A DNA stretch of 64,000 nucleotides. Source: Amycolatopsis camponoti. GTDB taxonomy: Bacteria; Actinomycetota; Actinomycetes; Mycobacteriales; Pseudonocardiaceae. Location: the NCBI RefSeq assembly GCF_902497555.1, contig NZ_CABVGP010000003.1, positions 1,426,001 to 1,490,000 on the forward strand, read 5' to 3'. Below the pieces are notes generated by a model, which was not told the DNA's origin, made no database searches, and was given only the letters and a program-made list of their open reading frames with translations. Position 1 is the first letter of the stretch; each line of letters starts with the position of its first letter. Made by a program: the position numbers and the translations under genes. Below are positions 35,232 to 43,355 of the stretch, in pieces.

Positions 35232-35444
35232 TCAGGCCTTGCGGGCCGGTTCGCTGGCGTCCGTGGTCAGCTCCGCGAGGAGCTCGTTCACCTCGGACTC
35301 CCGGAACCGCCGGTGCCCGCCCGGGGTCCGGATCGAGCCGATCCGGCCCGCGGTGGCCCACCGGGTGACCGTCTTGGGGTCCACTCGGAACAGTGCTGCC
35401 ACCTCACCAGGGGTGAGCAGTCGTCCGCCCATCGTCGCGGTCAT
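35232..35444 (-). CDS. bldC: BldC-like MerR-type DNA-binding protein
   Basis: A 70-residue protein whose core LLTPGEVAALFRVDPKTVTR and IRTPGGHRRFRESEVNELLA closely matches Streptomyces BldC, a small MerR-like regulator that binds direct repeats cooperatively and delays development. The ATG at 35444 has AAGGAGG with good spacing. It is divergent from the Lrp gene, separated by a 279-bp gap with several AT-rich stretches likely to contain its promoter. Confidence 0.9.
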   Translation of the reverse strand: MTATMGGRLLTPGEVAALFRVDPKTVTRWATAGRIGSIRTPGGHRRFRESEVNELLAELTTDASEPARKA

Positions 35445-35711
35445 TTTCCGCCTCCTTAACGACCTCACTGCTATACCGGAGGCGTCCGGGCCCTTCTGGC
35501 CCGTTCCGCCGGGGTAGCCAACACGGCAATCGTTGCACTTCACCCGTCGGGTACTCGAACGGTTGTCCAAGAGTAAAGAGCCCTTAAAGGTCAAAACGGA
35601 CAGGTTGCTTACGTTGTGCAACTAATTTCCGGTGACCTGACGTGCTCAGATGTCGTTCGACCCGGTCATCGGCCGCGAGGCATGGTCTCAATGGGGGATT
35701 GTCCAACCGCA

Positions 35712-35717
35712 TAGAGT
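35712..35717 (+). promoter_or_regulatory. -10 element TAGAGT before the Lrp gene, probable leaderless start
   Basis: TAGAGT is followed by 6 nt and then the GTG start codon at 35724, with no ribosome site. The same arrangement precedes the gene at 21505. Confidence 0.45.
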
Positions 35718-35723
35718 GATGCC

Positions 35724-36197
35724 GTGGATCAGTTGGACCGGAAGATCATCGCAGCGTTGCGCATCAACGGACGGGCCACGTACGCCGACCTCGGGCGGGC
35801 CGTCGGCCTCTCCGCGTCGTCGGTGCACGAGCGGGTCGGCAAGCTGGAGGCCGGCGGCGTGATCACCGGCTACCACGCGGTCGTCGACCCGAGCTCGGTC
35901 GGCCTCGGCGTGACCGCCCTCGTCGGCATCCATCCGACCGACACCGCGACCGAAGACGACGTCGCCGACGCGCTCGGCGAACTCGACGAGGTCGAGAGCT
36001 GCTACGCGGTGGCGGGCGACGAAGCGTTCGTGGTCAAGGTGCGCGTGGCGACCGTCGACGAGCTCGAACGCGCCCTCGGCCGGCTCCGGCGCATCCCCGG
36101 CGTCGGGCGGACGAACACGACCGTCGTGCTCTCGACGCGCTTCGAGGGCCGCCCGAACAACGCGGGCCTGCAGCGGGACCGGCAAGGCGGCGCGTAG
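35724..36197 (+). CDS. Lrp/AsnC family transcriptional regulator
   Basis: A 157-residue protein with an N-terminal HTH (LDRKIIAALRINGRATYADL, VGLSASSVHERVGKLEAGGV) and a C-terminal RAM/AsnC ligand-binding domain (ALVGIHPTD through TTVVLSTRFEGRP). Such proteins sense amino acids. The amino acid and targets are unknown, although a CysK2-like enzyme lies two genes downstream. Start GTG 35724. Confidence 0.88.
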   Translation: MDQLDRKIIAALRINGRATYADLGRAVGLSASSVHERVGKLEAGGVITGYHAVVDPSSVGLGVTALVGIHPTDTATEDDVADALGELDEVESCYAVAGDEAFVVKVRVATVDELERALGRLRRIPGVGRTNTTVVLSTRFEGRPNNAGLQRDRQGGA

Positions 36198-36208
36198 CCT
36201 GCGTTGGT

Positions 36209-36496
36209 GTGAGCGACGAGAAGCCCCCACAGCTGGCCCGTGACCTGACGCTGTACCTGCTGGCGCGGTTCGTGCTGGTCGCGGCGATCGCGTGGGTGCT
36301 GTCCCTGGTCGGGGTGCCGCTGCTGGTCGCGCTGGTCGTCGGCCTGGTGGTCGGGCTGCCGCTGGGCCTGCTGCTGTTCCGCCCGCTGAACGCCCGCGTC
36401 ACGGCCGGCCTGGCGAAGCGCAACGAGAAGCGCGCCCGGGCCCGTGCCGACCTGCGGGCGCAGCTGCGCGGCGACGTCTCCGGCCACTCCGAATGA
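36209..36496 (+). CDS. DUF4229 small membrane protein
   Basis: A 95-residue protein with two membrane helices at about 16-36 and 40-60 ([20 protein letters not shown]), then a strongly basic amphipathic tail ([20 protein letters not shown]). This is the DUF4229 layout; the function is unknown. It starts 12 bp after the Lrp gene and overlaps the next gene by 4 bp (ATGA). Confidence 0.75.
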   Translation: MSDEKPPQLARDLTLYLLARFVLVAAIAWVLSLVGVPLLVALVVGLVVGLPLGLLLFRPLNARVTAGLAKRNEKRARARADLRAQLRGDVSGHSE

Positions 36497-37575
36497 GCCG
36501 CCTGCACGCCCGCAGCTGGGTCCGCGAGGCCGTCCGGATCATCGAAGCCGACGCGAACCGCAGCGCCGACACCCACCTGCACGTCTTCCCGCTGCCCCCG
36601 GAGTGGGGCATCGACCTGTACCTCAAGGACGAGTCCGTCCACCCGACCGGCTCGCTGAAGCACCGGCTGGCGCGGTCGCTGTTCCTGTATGGGCTCGTCA
36701 ACGGCCAGATCGGGCCGGACACCGTGCTCGTCGAGGCCTCCAGCGGCTCGACCGCCGTGTCCGAGGCCTACTTCGCCCGCATGCTGGGCCTGCGCTTCAT
36801 CACCGTCGTGCCGCGGCGCACGTCGAAGGAGAAGATCGCGCTCATCGAGTTCTACGGCGGTGAGTGCCACTACGTCGACGAGGCGCCGGCGATGTACCCC
36901 GAGGCGGAGCGGCTCGCGGCCGAGTGCGACGGGCACTACCTCGACCAGTTCACCTACGCCGAGCGCGCGACGGACTGGCGCGGCAACAACAACATCGCCG
37001 AGTCGGTGTTCGCGCAGATGCGCTCGGAGCGGCACCCGGTCCCGGCGTGGATCGTCGTCGGCGCGGGCACCGGCGGCACGAGCGCGACCTTCGGCCGGTA
37101 CGTCCGCTACAAGCGCCACACGACGAAGATCTGCGTCGTCGACCCGGAGAACTCGTCGTTCTTCGGCGCCTGGGAGACGGGAGCGCTCGACTACGCGACC
37201 GGCATGCCGTCGCGGATCGAGGGGATCGGCCGGCCGCGCTGCGAGCCGTCGTTCGTACCGGGCGTCATCGACGAGATGTTCCAGATCCCCGACGCCGGCT
37301 CCCTGGCGGCGATCCGGCTGCTGCGCGAGCGCACCGGGCACTGGGCGGGCGGCTCGACGGGCACGAACCTCTACGGCGCGTTCCGGCTCATCTCGCGGAT
37401 GGTCGAGGACGGCCAGGCGGGCAGCGTCGTGACGCTGCTGTGCGACGGCGGCGAGCGGTACGCGCACACGTACTACAACGACGACTGGGTGGCGCAGCAG
37501 GACCTCGACCTGGCGCCGCACGCGGCGTTGTTCGAGGAGTTCCTGACGACGGGGAAGTTCGTCCCGGAGAGCTGA
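36493..37575 (+). CDS. PLP-dependent cysteine-synthase-family enzyme (CysK2-like)
   Basis: A 360-residue fold-type II PLP enzyme. The PLP lysine is in [14 protein letters not shown], the substrate loop is [16 protein letters not shown], and the phosphate-binding Gly-rich loop is [16 protein letters not shown]. The tail contains [16 protein letters not shown]. Compared with O-acetylserine sulfhydrylases it resembles mycobacterial CysK2, an S-sulfocysteine synthase using O-phosphoserine and thiosulfate. The exact donor is not proven. It is coupled to the DUF4229 gene. Confidence 0.82.
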   Translation: MSRLHARSWVREAVRIIEADANRSADTHLHVFPLPPEWGIDLYLKDESVHPTGSLKHRLARSLFLYGLVNGQIGPDTVLVEASSGSTAVSEAYFARMLGLRFITVVPRRTSKEKIALIEFYGGECHYVDEAPAMYPEAERLAAECDGHYLDQFTYAERATDWRGNNNIAESVFAQMRSERHPVPAWIVVGAGTGGTSATFGRYVRYKRHTTKICVVDPENSSFFGAWETGALDYATGMPSRIEGIGRPRCEPSFVPGVIDEMFQIPDAGSLAAIRLLRERTGHWAGGSTGTNLYGAFRLISRMVEDGQAGSVVTLLCDGGERYAHTYYNDDWVAQQDLDLAPHAALFEEFLTTGKFVPES

Positions 37576-37594
37576 TCCCTTGTGGACAGTGGAG

Positions 37595-37622
37595 TACCTA
37601 GGGTTTTCCGCGCATACCTAGG
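37595..37622. promoter_or_regulatory. Direct repeats TACCTAGG upstream of the Tat-exported protein
   Basis: TACCTAGG occurs at 37595-37602 and 37615-37622, 20 bp apart, about two helical turns. Each contains the palindrome CCTAGG. It lies about 85 bp before the next start and could bind a regulator. Confidence 0.3.
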
Positions 37623-37706
37623 TTCTTCTCGTCATGGTGGCCGCCGCGCGTGAAGATCTACCGTGGCCGGGCGCCGACGAGGGGCGGCGGGTCCCCGGAG
37701 GTCGCC

Positions 37707-39281
37707 GTGTCCGCTGTCCCCGAACGTCCCGTGTCGAAGTGTCCGCTCGCCCACCGCGCCGGCGGTGACGCGGGGGTGAGCATCGTCCCGATCCGGTCCC
37801 GGCCGGTCGACCGCCGGACGGCCCTGCGCCGCACCGGCGTCGTCGCCGGCGCGATGGCCGCGCTCGGCACGCTCGAGCTGGTCTCCGGCTTCGCCAGGGT
37901 GCCGGTGCGGATGGCCTGGGCCGCCGATGACGTCGCCTTCCCCGACGTCCAGTTCGACCTCGGTCCCTTCATGCCGCCCGCGCAGACCCTGGACGGCGTC
38001 CCGGTCGGGATGCCGCCCATCCACACCACCTTCGTCACCGCGCGGCTGGGCCGGGCACCGTCCAAAGCGGACGCGGGCCGGATGGAAACCGCCTTGCGCA
38101 CCATCGAAGGCAACTACCCCTACGCGCCCGGTGGCGTCTTCACCCACGTCGCCTACAGCGACACCTACTTCGCGCGGTTCCCCGCGGCGCTCGTGAACGC
38201 GCACCTGCCGCGCACGCTCGCCGGGAACCAGCCGGTGCTGAAGCGGGCCGTCGCGGGCCCCACGGACGTCGCGCCCGGCGCGCACGCGCTCGAACTGCGG
38301 CGGCCCGAGTTCACCGTGCCGCTCGTGCTGGAGAACAACGACGTCCTGTTCACCGTCCGCGGCGACGACTGGAGCTACGTGGCCGACGTCGTCGCGTGGC
38401 TGGGCGGCAGCGGCCGGCTCGTCGGCCGCCCGATCGCGTCGCCGCGGTTCGACGCGGGGATGACGATCACCTCGTCCCGCGCGATGTTCGTGCAGATGGG
38501 CCTGCCGCGGTACCTCGCCGACGCCAACCGGCTGCCGTTCGCTTCGTTCGTCAACCCGTTCTCCCCGATGTGGATGGGGTTCGCCGACCAGCAGGTGGAC
38601 GCGAGCGCGCCGCCGCAGGACGTGACCTTCGTGGGCGGCCACGGGATCCGGCTGACGAACGCCCAACCCGGCGGGTACTTCGACAACGGTGCGGTGCAAC
38701 ACCTTTCGCACGTCCTGCTCGACCTCCAGCAGTTCTACGTGGACGGCCGCGACCCCGAAGAGGACGTCGACCACCGCGAGAACTTCGGCGAGCGGCTGCA
38801 GTACATGTTCCAGTCACCGGCACAGGTGCCCGAGGACCCGGCCGACCCGTTCCTCGACGGCGGTGGCCCGCGCAGCCTCGGCATGCGCGGCGCGGTGCTG
38901 CGGAACCTGTTCAACGGCCGGGACTACGCGCGCACGAGCGCCGAGCGGTTCGCCCGCATCGGGCACGTCTCGCAGCTGCACCGCACCGGCCGGACCGCCG
39001 AAGGCCGCCCGATCCACCTCCGGATCGACGGCCCCGGCTTCGACGCGATGGACGTCCGCGGCGGGCGCAACACACCGAAGCTGCAGTTCTCCGGATTCTT
39101 CCCGAGCGCCGACTTCTTCGCGGATCTCCGGCGCAGCCAGGCTTCCGTCGATCTGCTGGACGAATTCGGCCTCGAGGAGGAGGACCACGGCCTGGAACGT
39201 TTCATCACGGCGACCCGGCGGCAGAACTACCTGGTTCCCCCGCGGCGGCACCGCGCGTTCCCGCTCGTCGAGCTGACCTGA
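37707..39281 (+). CDS. Tat-exported conserved protein (DUF7405/Dyp-like family)
   Basis: A 524-residue protein with a twin-arginine signal (DRRTALRRTGVVAGAMAALG, about residues 36-55). The mature part holds conserved blocks typical of a large actinobacterial secreted family: RLGRAPSKADAGRMETALRT, ENNDVLFTVRGDDWSYVADV, ITSSRAMFVQMGLPRYLADA, SPMWMGFADQQVDAS, QHLSHVLLDLQQFYVDG and ITATRRQNYLVPPRRHRAFP. I recall this family as DUF7405; a relation to Dyp-type peroxidases is possible but not shown. GTG 37707 has CCGGAGG upstream; a GTG at 37650 is an alternative. The enzyme activity is unknown. Confidence 0.65.
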   Translation: MSAVPERPVSKCPLAHRAGGDAGVSIVPIRSRPVDRRTALRRTGVVAGAMAALGTLELVSGFARVPVRMAWAADDVAFPDVQFDLGPFMPPAQTLDGVPVGMPPIHTTFVTARLGRAPSKADAGRMETALRTIEGNYPYAPGGVFTHVAYSDTYFARFPAALVNAHLPRTLAGNQPVLKRAVAGPTDVAPGAHALELRRPEFTVPLVLENNDVLFTVRGDDWSYVADVVAWLGGSGRLVGRPIASPRFDAGMTITSSRAMFVQMGLPRYLADANRLPFASFVNPFSPMWMGFADQQVDASAPPQDVTFVGGHGIRLTNAQPGGYFDNGAVQHLSHVLLDLQQFYVDGRDPEEDVDHRENFGERLQYMFQSPAQVPEDPADPFLDGGGPRSLGMRGAVLRNLFNGRDYARTSAERFARIGHVSQLHRTGRTAEGRPIHLRIDGPGFDAMDVRGGRNTPKLQFSGFFPSADFFADLRRSQASVDLLDEFGLEEEDHGLERFITATRRQNYLVPPRRHRAFPLVELT

Positions 39282-39382
39282 GGCGACAGAACCACCATTT
39301 GGTCCAGACCCTTTCGCGGGCGGGTGTGCGAAACTGTCGAACGGGCGGTTCGCGAGGGGAGCCGACCGGATCGAGGTAGGGC

Positions 39383-40135
39383 ATGGCGACGAAGCCCGCC
39401 GTACGCGTCGTGGTGCAGCACGGCAACCGCCTGTTCCGCGAGCTGCTCGCGGAGAACCTGGCGCGCGTCCCCGGCGTCGCCGTCGTGGGGACCGTGCCGT
39501 CCCGGACCCGGCTGGCCGAAGTGTGCGCGGGCCGGACCCCGGACGTCGCCGTCTTCGAAGCCGACGCGGGCGGCTCGGATCCCTTGCCCGCGCCGGTCCG
39601 GCTGGTCGGCCTGGGCGACGGCGGACCCACGAGCGCGGGGACGGCCGCCGTCGTGCCGTACGGCAGCGGCCTGCGGGTCCTGCTCGACGTCATCAAGCAG
39701 GCCGGCGCCCGGACGCCGGCGCTGACCACGCGGGAGCGGCAGGTGCTGTGCCTCATCGGCGCCGGTCACACCCCGCGGCAGGCCGCGGCGGTGCTGGGGA
39801 TCAGCCCGCGGACCGTCGAGAACCACAAGCAGCAGATCTTCGCGAAGCTCGACGTCCACAGCCAGGCGCACGCGGTCGCCCACGCCGTCCGGCTCGGCCT
39901 GGTCGGTGCGCCGGCCGAGCTGCCGGGGCCGTACCCGTTGTCGCTGACGCGGCGGGAGCGCGAGATCCTGGCGGCCATCGGCGCCGGCCACACGACCCGG
40001 CAGACGGCGTCGGAGCTGGGGATCTCGGCGCGGACGGTGGAAAACCTGCAGGGCGCGCTGTTCCGCAAGCTGCGGGTGCACACGCGCACCGCGGCCCTCG
40101 TCGCCGCCCACGACCTGCGGCTGATCGAGGTCTAG
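39383..40135 (+). CDS. Atypical NarL-type regulator with two LuxR HTH domains
   Basis: A 250-residue regulator. Residues 1-105 resemble a receiver domain, but the acidic pair expected after strand 1 is Gln12-His13 and the phospho-acceptor position in PDVAVFEAD is Glu59, so normal phosphorylation is unlikely. Two complete LuxR HTH domains follow: [20 protein letters not shown] with [17 protein letters not shown] (about 113-175), and [20 protein letters not shown] with [17 protein letters not shown] (about 188-248). The two HTHs look like an internal duplication. The stop overlaps the convergent menA stop. Targets are unknown. Confidence 0.8.
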   Translation: MATKPAVRVVVQHGNRLFRELLAENLARVPGVAVVGTVPSRTRLAEVCAGRTPDVAVFEADAGGSDPLPAPVRLVGLGDGGPTSAGTAAVVPYGSGLRVLLDVIKQAGARTPALTTRERQVLCLIGAGHTPRQAAAVLGISPRTVENHKQQIFAKLDVHSQAHAVAHAVRLGLVGAPAELPGPYPLSLTRREREILAAIGAGHTTRQTASELGISARTVENLQGALFRKLRVHTRTAALVAAHDLRLIEV

Positions 40136-41001
40136 AAGCTCAGCGCGACCGCGGCCAGCACCGCCCAGGCGAGCATCGCCAGGCCCGTGTCCCGCAACGC
40201 CGGGATCAGCTCGCGCCCGTGGGCGCCGCCGGCGACCGCGCGGACCGACTTCAGCAGCATCGGTGCCGTCAGCAGGGTGATCAGCACCAGCGGGTGGAAG
40301 ATCCCGAGCACGACGCTCAGGACGTACGGCACCGCGATCAGCGTCAGGTACAGCCGCCGCGTTCCGCCGTCCCCGAGGCGGGTCGCGAGCGTGCGCTTGC
40401 CGGACTCGACGTCGGTCGGGATGTCGCGCAGGTTGTTGGCCGTCAGCACCGCCGTCGAGAAGCTGCCGACCGCGACCGCGCCCGCCAGCGCGGCCCAGCT
40501 GACCCGGCCCGCCTGGACGTACACCGTGCCGAGGACGCCGGCCAGCCCGAAGAACACGAACACGGCGATCTCACCGAAACCGTAGTAGCCGTAGGGCTTC
40601 TTGCCGCCGGTGTAGAACCACGCGCCGAGGATGCAGACCGCGCCCATCGCGAGCAGCCACCAGAGCCCGCTGAGGGCGACGAGCACCAGGCCCAGCACCC
40701 CGGCGAGGCCCAGCGCGACCAGCGCCGCGGTCAGCACGGCCTTCGGCGCGGCGACACCCGAACCGACCAGCCGCAACGGGCCGACGCGGTTCTCGTCGGT
40801 GCCGCGGATGCCGTCGGAGTAGTCGTTGGCGTAGTTGACGCCGACGATCAGCGAGAGGGAGACCAGCAGCGCCAAGGCCGAGCGCCACCACGAGAACGCG
40901 TCCAGCGCGATCGCCGCGCCGACGCCCGCCACCACCGGCGCCACCGCGTTCGGCAGCGTCCGGGGCCGCGCCCCTTCGATCCACTCGCTCAAGCTCGCCA
41001 T
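40132..41001 (-). CDS. menA: 1,4-dihydroxy-2-naphthoate polyprenyltransferase
   Basis: MenA attaches the isoprenoid chain to dihydroxynaphthoate in the membrane to give demethylmenaquinol. The protein is an ~289-residue UbiA-type multi-spanning enzyme with the Asp-rich motif [17 protein letters not shown] (about 66-82) and the second motif [17 protein letters not shown]. The start is put at ATG 41001 ([17 protein letters not shown]), which resembles mycobacterial MenA; GTG 41028 would add 9 residues. It is the first of the men genes here, with menE and menB upstream on the same strand. Confidence 0.93.
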   Translation of the reverse strand: MASLSEWIEGARPRTLPNAVAPVVAGVGAAIALDAFSWWRSALALLVSLSLIVGVNYANDYSDGIRGTDENRVGPLRLVGSGVAAPKAVLTAALVALGLAGVLGLVLVALSGLWWLLAMGAVCILGAWFYTGGKKPYGYYGFGEIAVFVFFGLAGVLGTVYVQAGRVSWAALAGAVAVGSFSTAVLTANNLRDIPTDVESGKRTLATRLGDGGTRRLYLTLIAVPYVLSVVLGIFHPLVLITLLTAPMLLKSVRAVAGGAHGRELIPALRDTGLAMLAWAVLAAVALSF

Positions 41002-41050
41002 GGCGCCATTCAACGCCATGGTGATCACCCGCGAGCGAGAGCCCGCGAAG

Positions 41051-41194
41051 TCAGTCCGTGGTCGGCAGCTGCCAGGTGAGCGTGCCGCTGTTGGGATCCG
41101 CTCCGGGCGGGTCGGCCAGTGCGGCGCCCACGGGAAGCAGGAGCCCCAGTGTGACGGCGGTCCCGACGAGGGCCGTTCTCATCCAGCGCGTCAT
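41051..41194 (-). CDS. Predicted secreted peptide of 47 residues
   Basis: The peptide begins [20 protein letters not shown] and has a clear signal peptide: Arg residues, a hydrophobic core, then a VGAALA-D cleavage site near residue 27. The mature part is about 20 residues, acidic and Pro-rich, with no Cys, ending QLPTTD. It sits between menA and menE on the same strand. No ribosome site is obvious and the family is unknown, but the signal peptide and codon bias support a real gene. Confidence 0.5.
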   Translation of the reverse strand: MTRWMRTALVGTAVTLGLLLPVGAALADPPGADPNSGTLTWQLPTTD

Positions 41195-41245
41195 GGTGAG
41201 TAGCCAAGCGGGTGCACGCCGTACATGTCAACGAAGTGCCGCCAT

Positions 41246-42439
41246 TCAGCCGCTCAAACCCGACTGAAGTCTCGCTTTCACCGCCGCGCGGTCGATCTTG
41301 CCCGGCCCGCGAAGGGGCAGCTCAGCGCCGTATTCGACGCGTTTCGGCGTGGCCGCCGCACCCAGCTCGGCCCGGACGGCGGCGCGCAGTTCGTCCGCTT
41401 CCCGAGGTTCACCCTCCGGGACGACCAGCGCCACCACGGCCTCGCCCCACTCCGGGTCCGGCAGGCCGACGACGCAGGCGTCGCGCACGCCCGGCTGGGC
41501 GCCGAGCACCCGCTCGATCGCGTTCGCCGACACCTTCACGCCGCCGGTGTTGATCATGTCGTCGGCCCGGCCGAGGACCTCGATCCGGCCGTCGTCGTGA
41601 CGAACCCCACGGTCGGACGTCGTGAACCAGCCGCCGTCGAAGGACTCCGCGGTCAGGTCCGGACGCAGGCGGTAGCCGTGCGCGAGGACGTCGCCGGCGA
41701 TGCGGATCCGGCCGCCGTCGAGGTCGACGCGGACGCCGTCGAGCGGGAAGCCGTCGTAGACGCAGCCGCTGGCCGTCTCGCTCATCCCGTAGGCGGGCAC
41801 GATCCGGACGCCGGCGTCGGCCGCGCGCTCGCGCAGGGCCGCCGACGTCGCGGCCGCGCCGACCACGATCGCGTCGAACGCCTTCGCCGCGGCCAGCCCG
41901 GCGCCGCCGTCGTCGAGGAGCCGGACCAGCTGGGTCGGCACGAGCGCTGTGTACCGCGGGCCGCTCTTGAGCCGCGCCGCCGCGGCCGCGAAGTCGTCCG
42001 GCCGGAAGCCCTGGCCGGTGAGCAGCGCCGGGGTGGTGCCGGCCAGCAGCGACCGGACCAGCACCTGCAGGCCGCCGATGTAGTGCGCCGGGGTGGCCAG
42101 CAGCCAGTGACCGGGGCCGCCGAGCCGCGCGTGCGTGGCCTCGGCGGACGCGACCAGCGCGCGGGCCGAGAGCAGCACACCCTTGGGCGCGCCGGTCGAG
42201 CCCGAAGTGGCGATGACCACGGCGGTGTCCGCCTCGGCGGGCTCGCCCGGCTTCATGGCATCGCGCAGCGCGGGGTCGGTGAAGGGCAGCACGGCCCGGC
42301 CGCCGCCCAGCGCGTCGGCGATGGCCCTGGTGAGGGCTTCGAGCGACTCCGCGGAGCCGTCGAGCTCGATCGGGAGCAGCTCAGTAGTAATAGGGGACGT
42401 CCTTGAAGTCGGGGTCACGCTTCTGGAGGAAGGCGTCAC
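41246..42439 (-). CDS. menE: O-succinylbenzoate-CoA ligase
   Basis: MenE activates 2-succinylbenzoate with CoA and ATP. The acyl-adenylate-forming fold shows IATSGSTGAPKGVLLSARAL, YGMSETASGCVYDG, GWFTTSDRGVRHDDGRIEVL, GRADDMINTGGVKVSANAIE, and the catalytic-lysine context LRGPGKIDRAAVKARL at the end. The start is uncertain: GTG 42439 or GTG 42418, both of which overlap the 3' end of menB (which ends at 42381) in another frame. No later ATG or GTG before the first conserved block was seen. Confidence 0.9.
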   Translation of the reverse strand: MTPSSRSVTPTSRTSPITTELLPIELDGSAESLEALTRAIADALGGGRAVLPFTDPALRDAMKPGEPAEADTAVVIATSGSTGAPKGVLLSARALVASAEATHARLGGPGHWLLATPAHYIGGLQVLVRSLLAGTTPALLTGQGFRPDDFAAAAARLKSGPRYTALVPTQLVRLLDDGGAGLAAAKAFDAIVVGAAATSAALRERAADAGVRIVPAYGMSETASGCVYDGFPLDGVRVDLDGGRIRIAGDVLAHGYRLRPDLTAESFDGGWFTTSDRGVRHDDGRIEVLGRADDMINTGGVKVSANAIERVLGAQPGVRDACVVGLPDPEWGEAVVALVVPEGEPREADELRAAVRAELGAAATPKRVEYGAELPLRGPGKIDRAAVKARLQSGLSG

Positions 42440-43304
42440 GGCCTTCGACGGCTTCGTCCTGCATGTACGCCAGCCGGGTGGTCTCGCCGGCGAACAGCTG
42501 CTGGCCGACCATGCCGTCGTCGGTGAGGTTGAACGCGTACTTGAGCATCCGCTGGGCCGTCGGCGACTTGCGGGTGATCTCCCAGGCCCAGGTCAGGGCC
42601 TCTTTTTCGAGATCCGCGTGCGGGACGACGGCGTTGACCGCGCCCATCTGGTGCATCTGCTCGGCGGAGTACTCGCGGCCGAGGAAGAAGATCTCGCGAG
42701 CGAACTTCTGCCCGACCATCTTCGCCAGGTAGGCCGAGCCGTAGCCGCCGTCGAACGAGCCGACGTCGGCGTCGGTCTGCTTGAACTTCGCGTGCTCGGC
42801 CGAGGCGAGCGTGAGATCGCACACGACGTGCAGGGAGTGCCCGCCGCCCGCGGCCCAGCCCGGCACGACCGCGATCACCGGTTTCGGCAGGAACCGGATC
42901 AGCCGCTGGACCTCGAGGATGTGCAGCCGGCCGGCCCGCGCGGGGTCCACCGTGTCGGAGGTCTCGCCGCTCGCGTACTGATACCCGGAGCGTCCGCGAA
43001 TACGCTGGTCACCACCGGAGCAGAACGCCCACCCGCCGTCCTTGGGCGAGGGGCCGTTGCCGGTGAGCAGGACGCAGCCGACGTCCGAGCTCATCCGGGC
43101 GTGGTCCAGCGCCCGGTAGAGCTCGTCGACGGTGTGCGGCCGGAAGGCGTTGCGGACCTCCGGACGGTCGAACGCGATGCGCACCACGCGTTTGCCACCG
43201 CGGTTCTCGGCGGAACGGTGGTAGGTGATGTCGGTGAAGGCGAAACCGTCGACCTCGGTCCACGCGGCCGGGTCGAACAGCTCGGAAACTCGGGCGTCAT
43301 CCAC
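42381..43304 (-). CDS. menB: 1,4-dihydroxy-2-naphthoyl-CoA synthase
   Basis: MenB cyclises succinylbenzoyl-CoA to 1,4-dihydroxy-2-naphthoyl-CoA (crotonase fold). The 307-residue protein shows FDRPEVRNAFRPHTVDELY, the oxyanion-hole segment AFCSGGDQRIRG, VIAVVPGWAAGGGHSLHVVC, the catalytic Asp/Ser region QTDADVGSFDGGYGSAYLA, and the typical C-terminus RDPDFKDVPYYY. The GTG start at 43304 is preceded by a -10 hexamer 7 nt away, suggesting a leaderless mRNA. It is divergent from menD. Confidence 0.96.
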   Translation of the reverse strand: MDDARVSELFDPAAWTEVDGFAFTDITYHRSAENRGGKRVVRIAFDRPEVRNAFRPHTVDELYRALDHARMSSDVGCVLLTGNGPSPKDGGWAFCSGGDQRIRGRSGYQYASGETSDTVDPARAGRLHILEVQRLIRFLPKPVIAVVPGWAAGGGHSLHVVCDLTLASAEHAKFKQTDADVGSFDGGYGSAYLAKMVGQKFAREIFFLGREYSAEQMHQMGAVNAVVPHADLEKEALTWAWEITRKSPTAQRMLKYAFNLTDDGMVGQQLFAGETTRLAYMQDEAVEGRDAFLQKRDPDFKDVPYYY

Positions 43305-43311
43305 GTTTGGG

Positions 43312-43317
43312 AGAATA
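43312..43317 (-). promoter_or_regulatory. -10 element TATTCT of menB, probable leaderless start
   Basis: On the minus strand TATTCT is followed by 7 nt and then the menB GTG. There is no ribosome site. The element lies in the 51-bp menB-menD divergent gap. Confidence 0.5.
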
Positions 43318-43355
43318 GGACCTGTGGACACTTGTGATCTGCTTGGAGCCTGCCG

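Noticed and set aside
36864..37601. Alternative plus-strand frame within the CysK2-like gene
   Set aside because: It has no domain and the wrong codon bias; the CysK2 frame has all PLP motifs.
43335..43340. TTGTGA in the menB-menD gap as a Rex site
   Set aside because: Only one half of the operator is present; the second half TCACAA is missing at the right distance.
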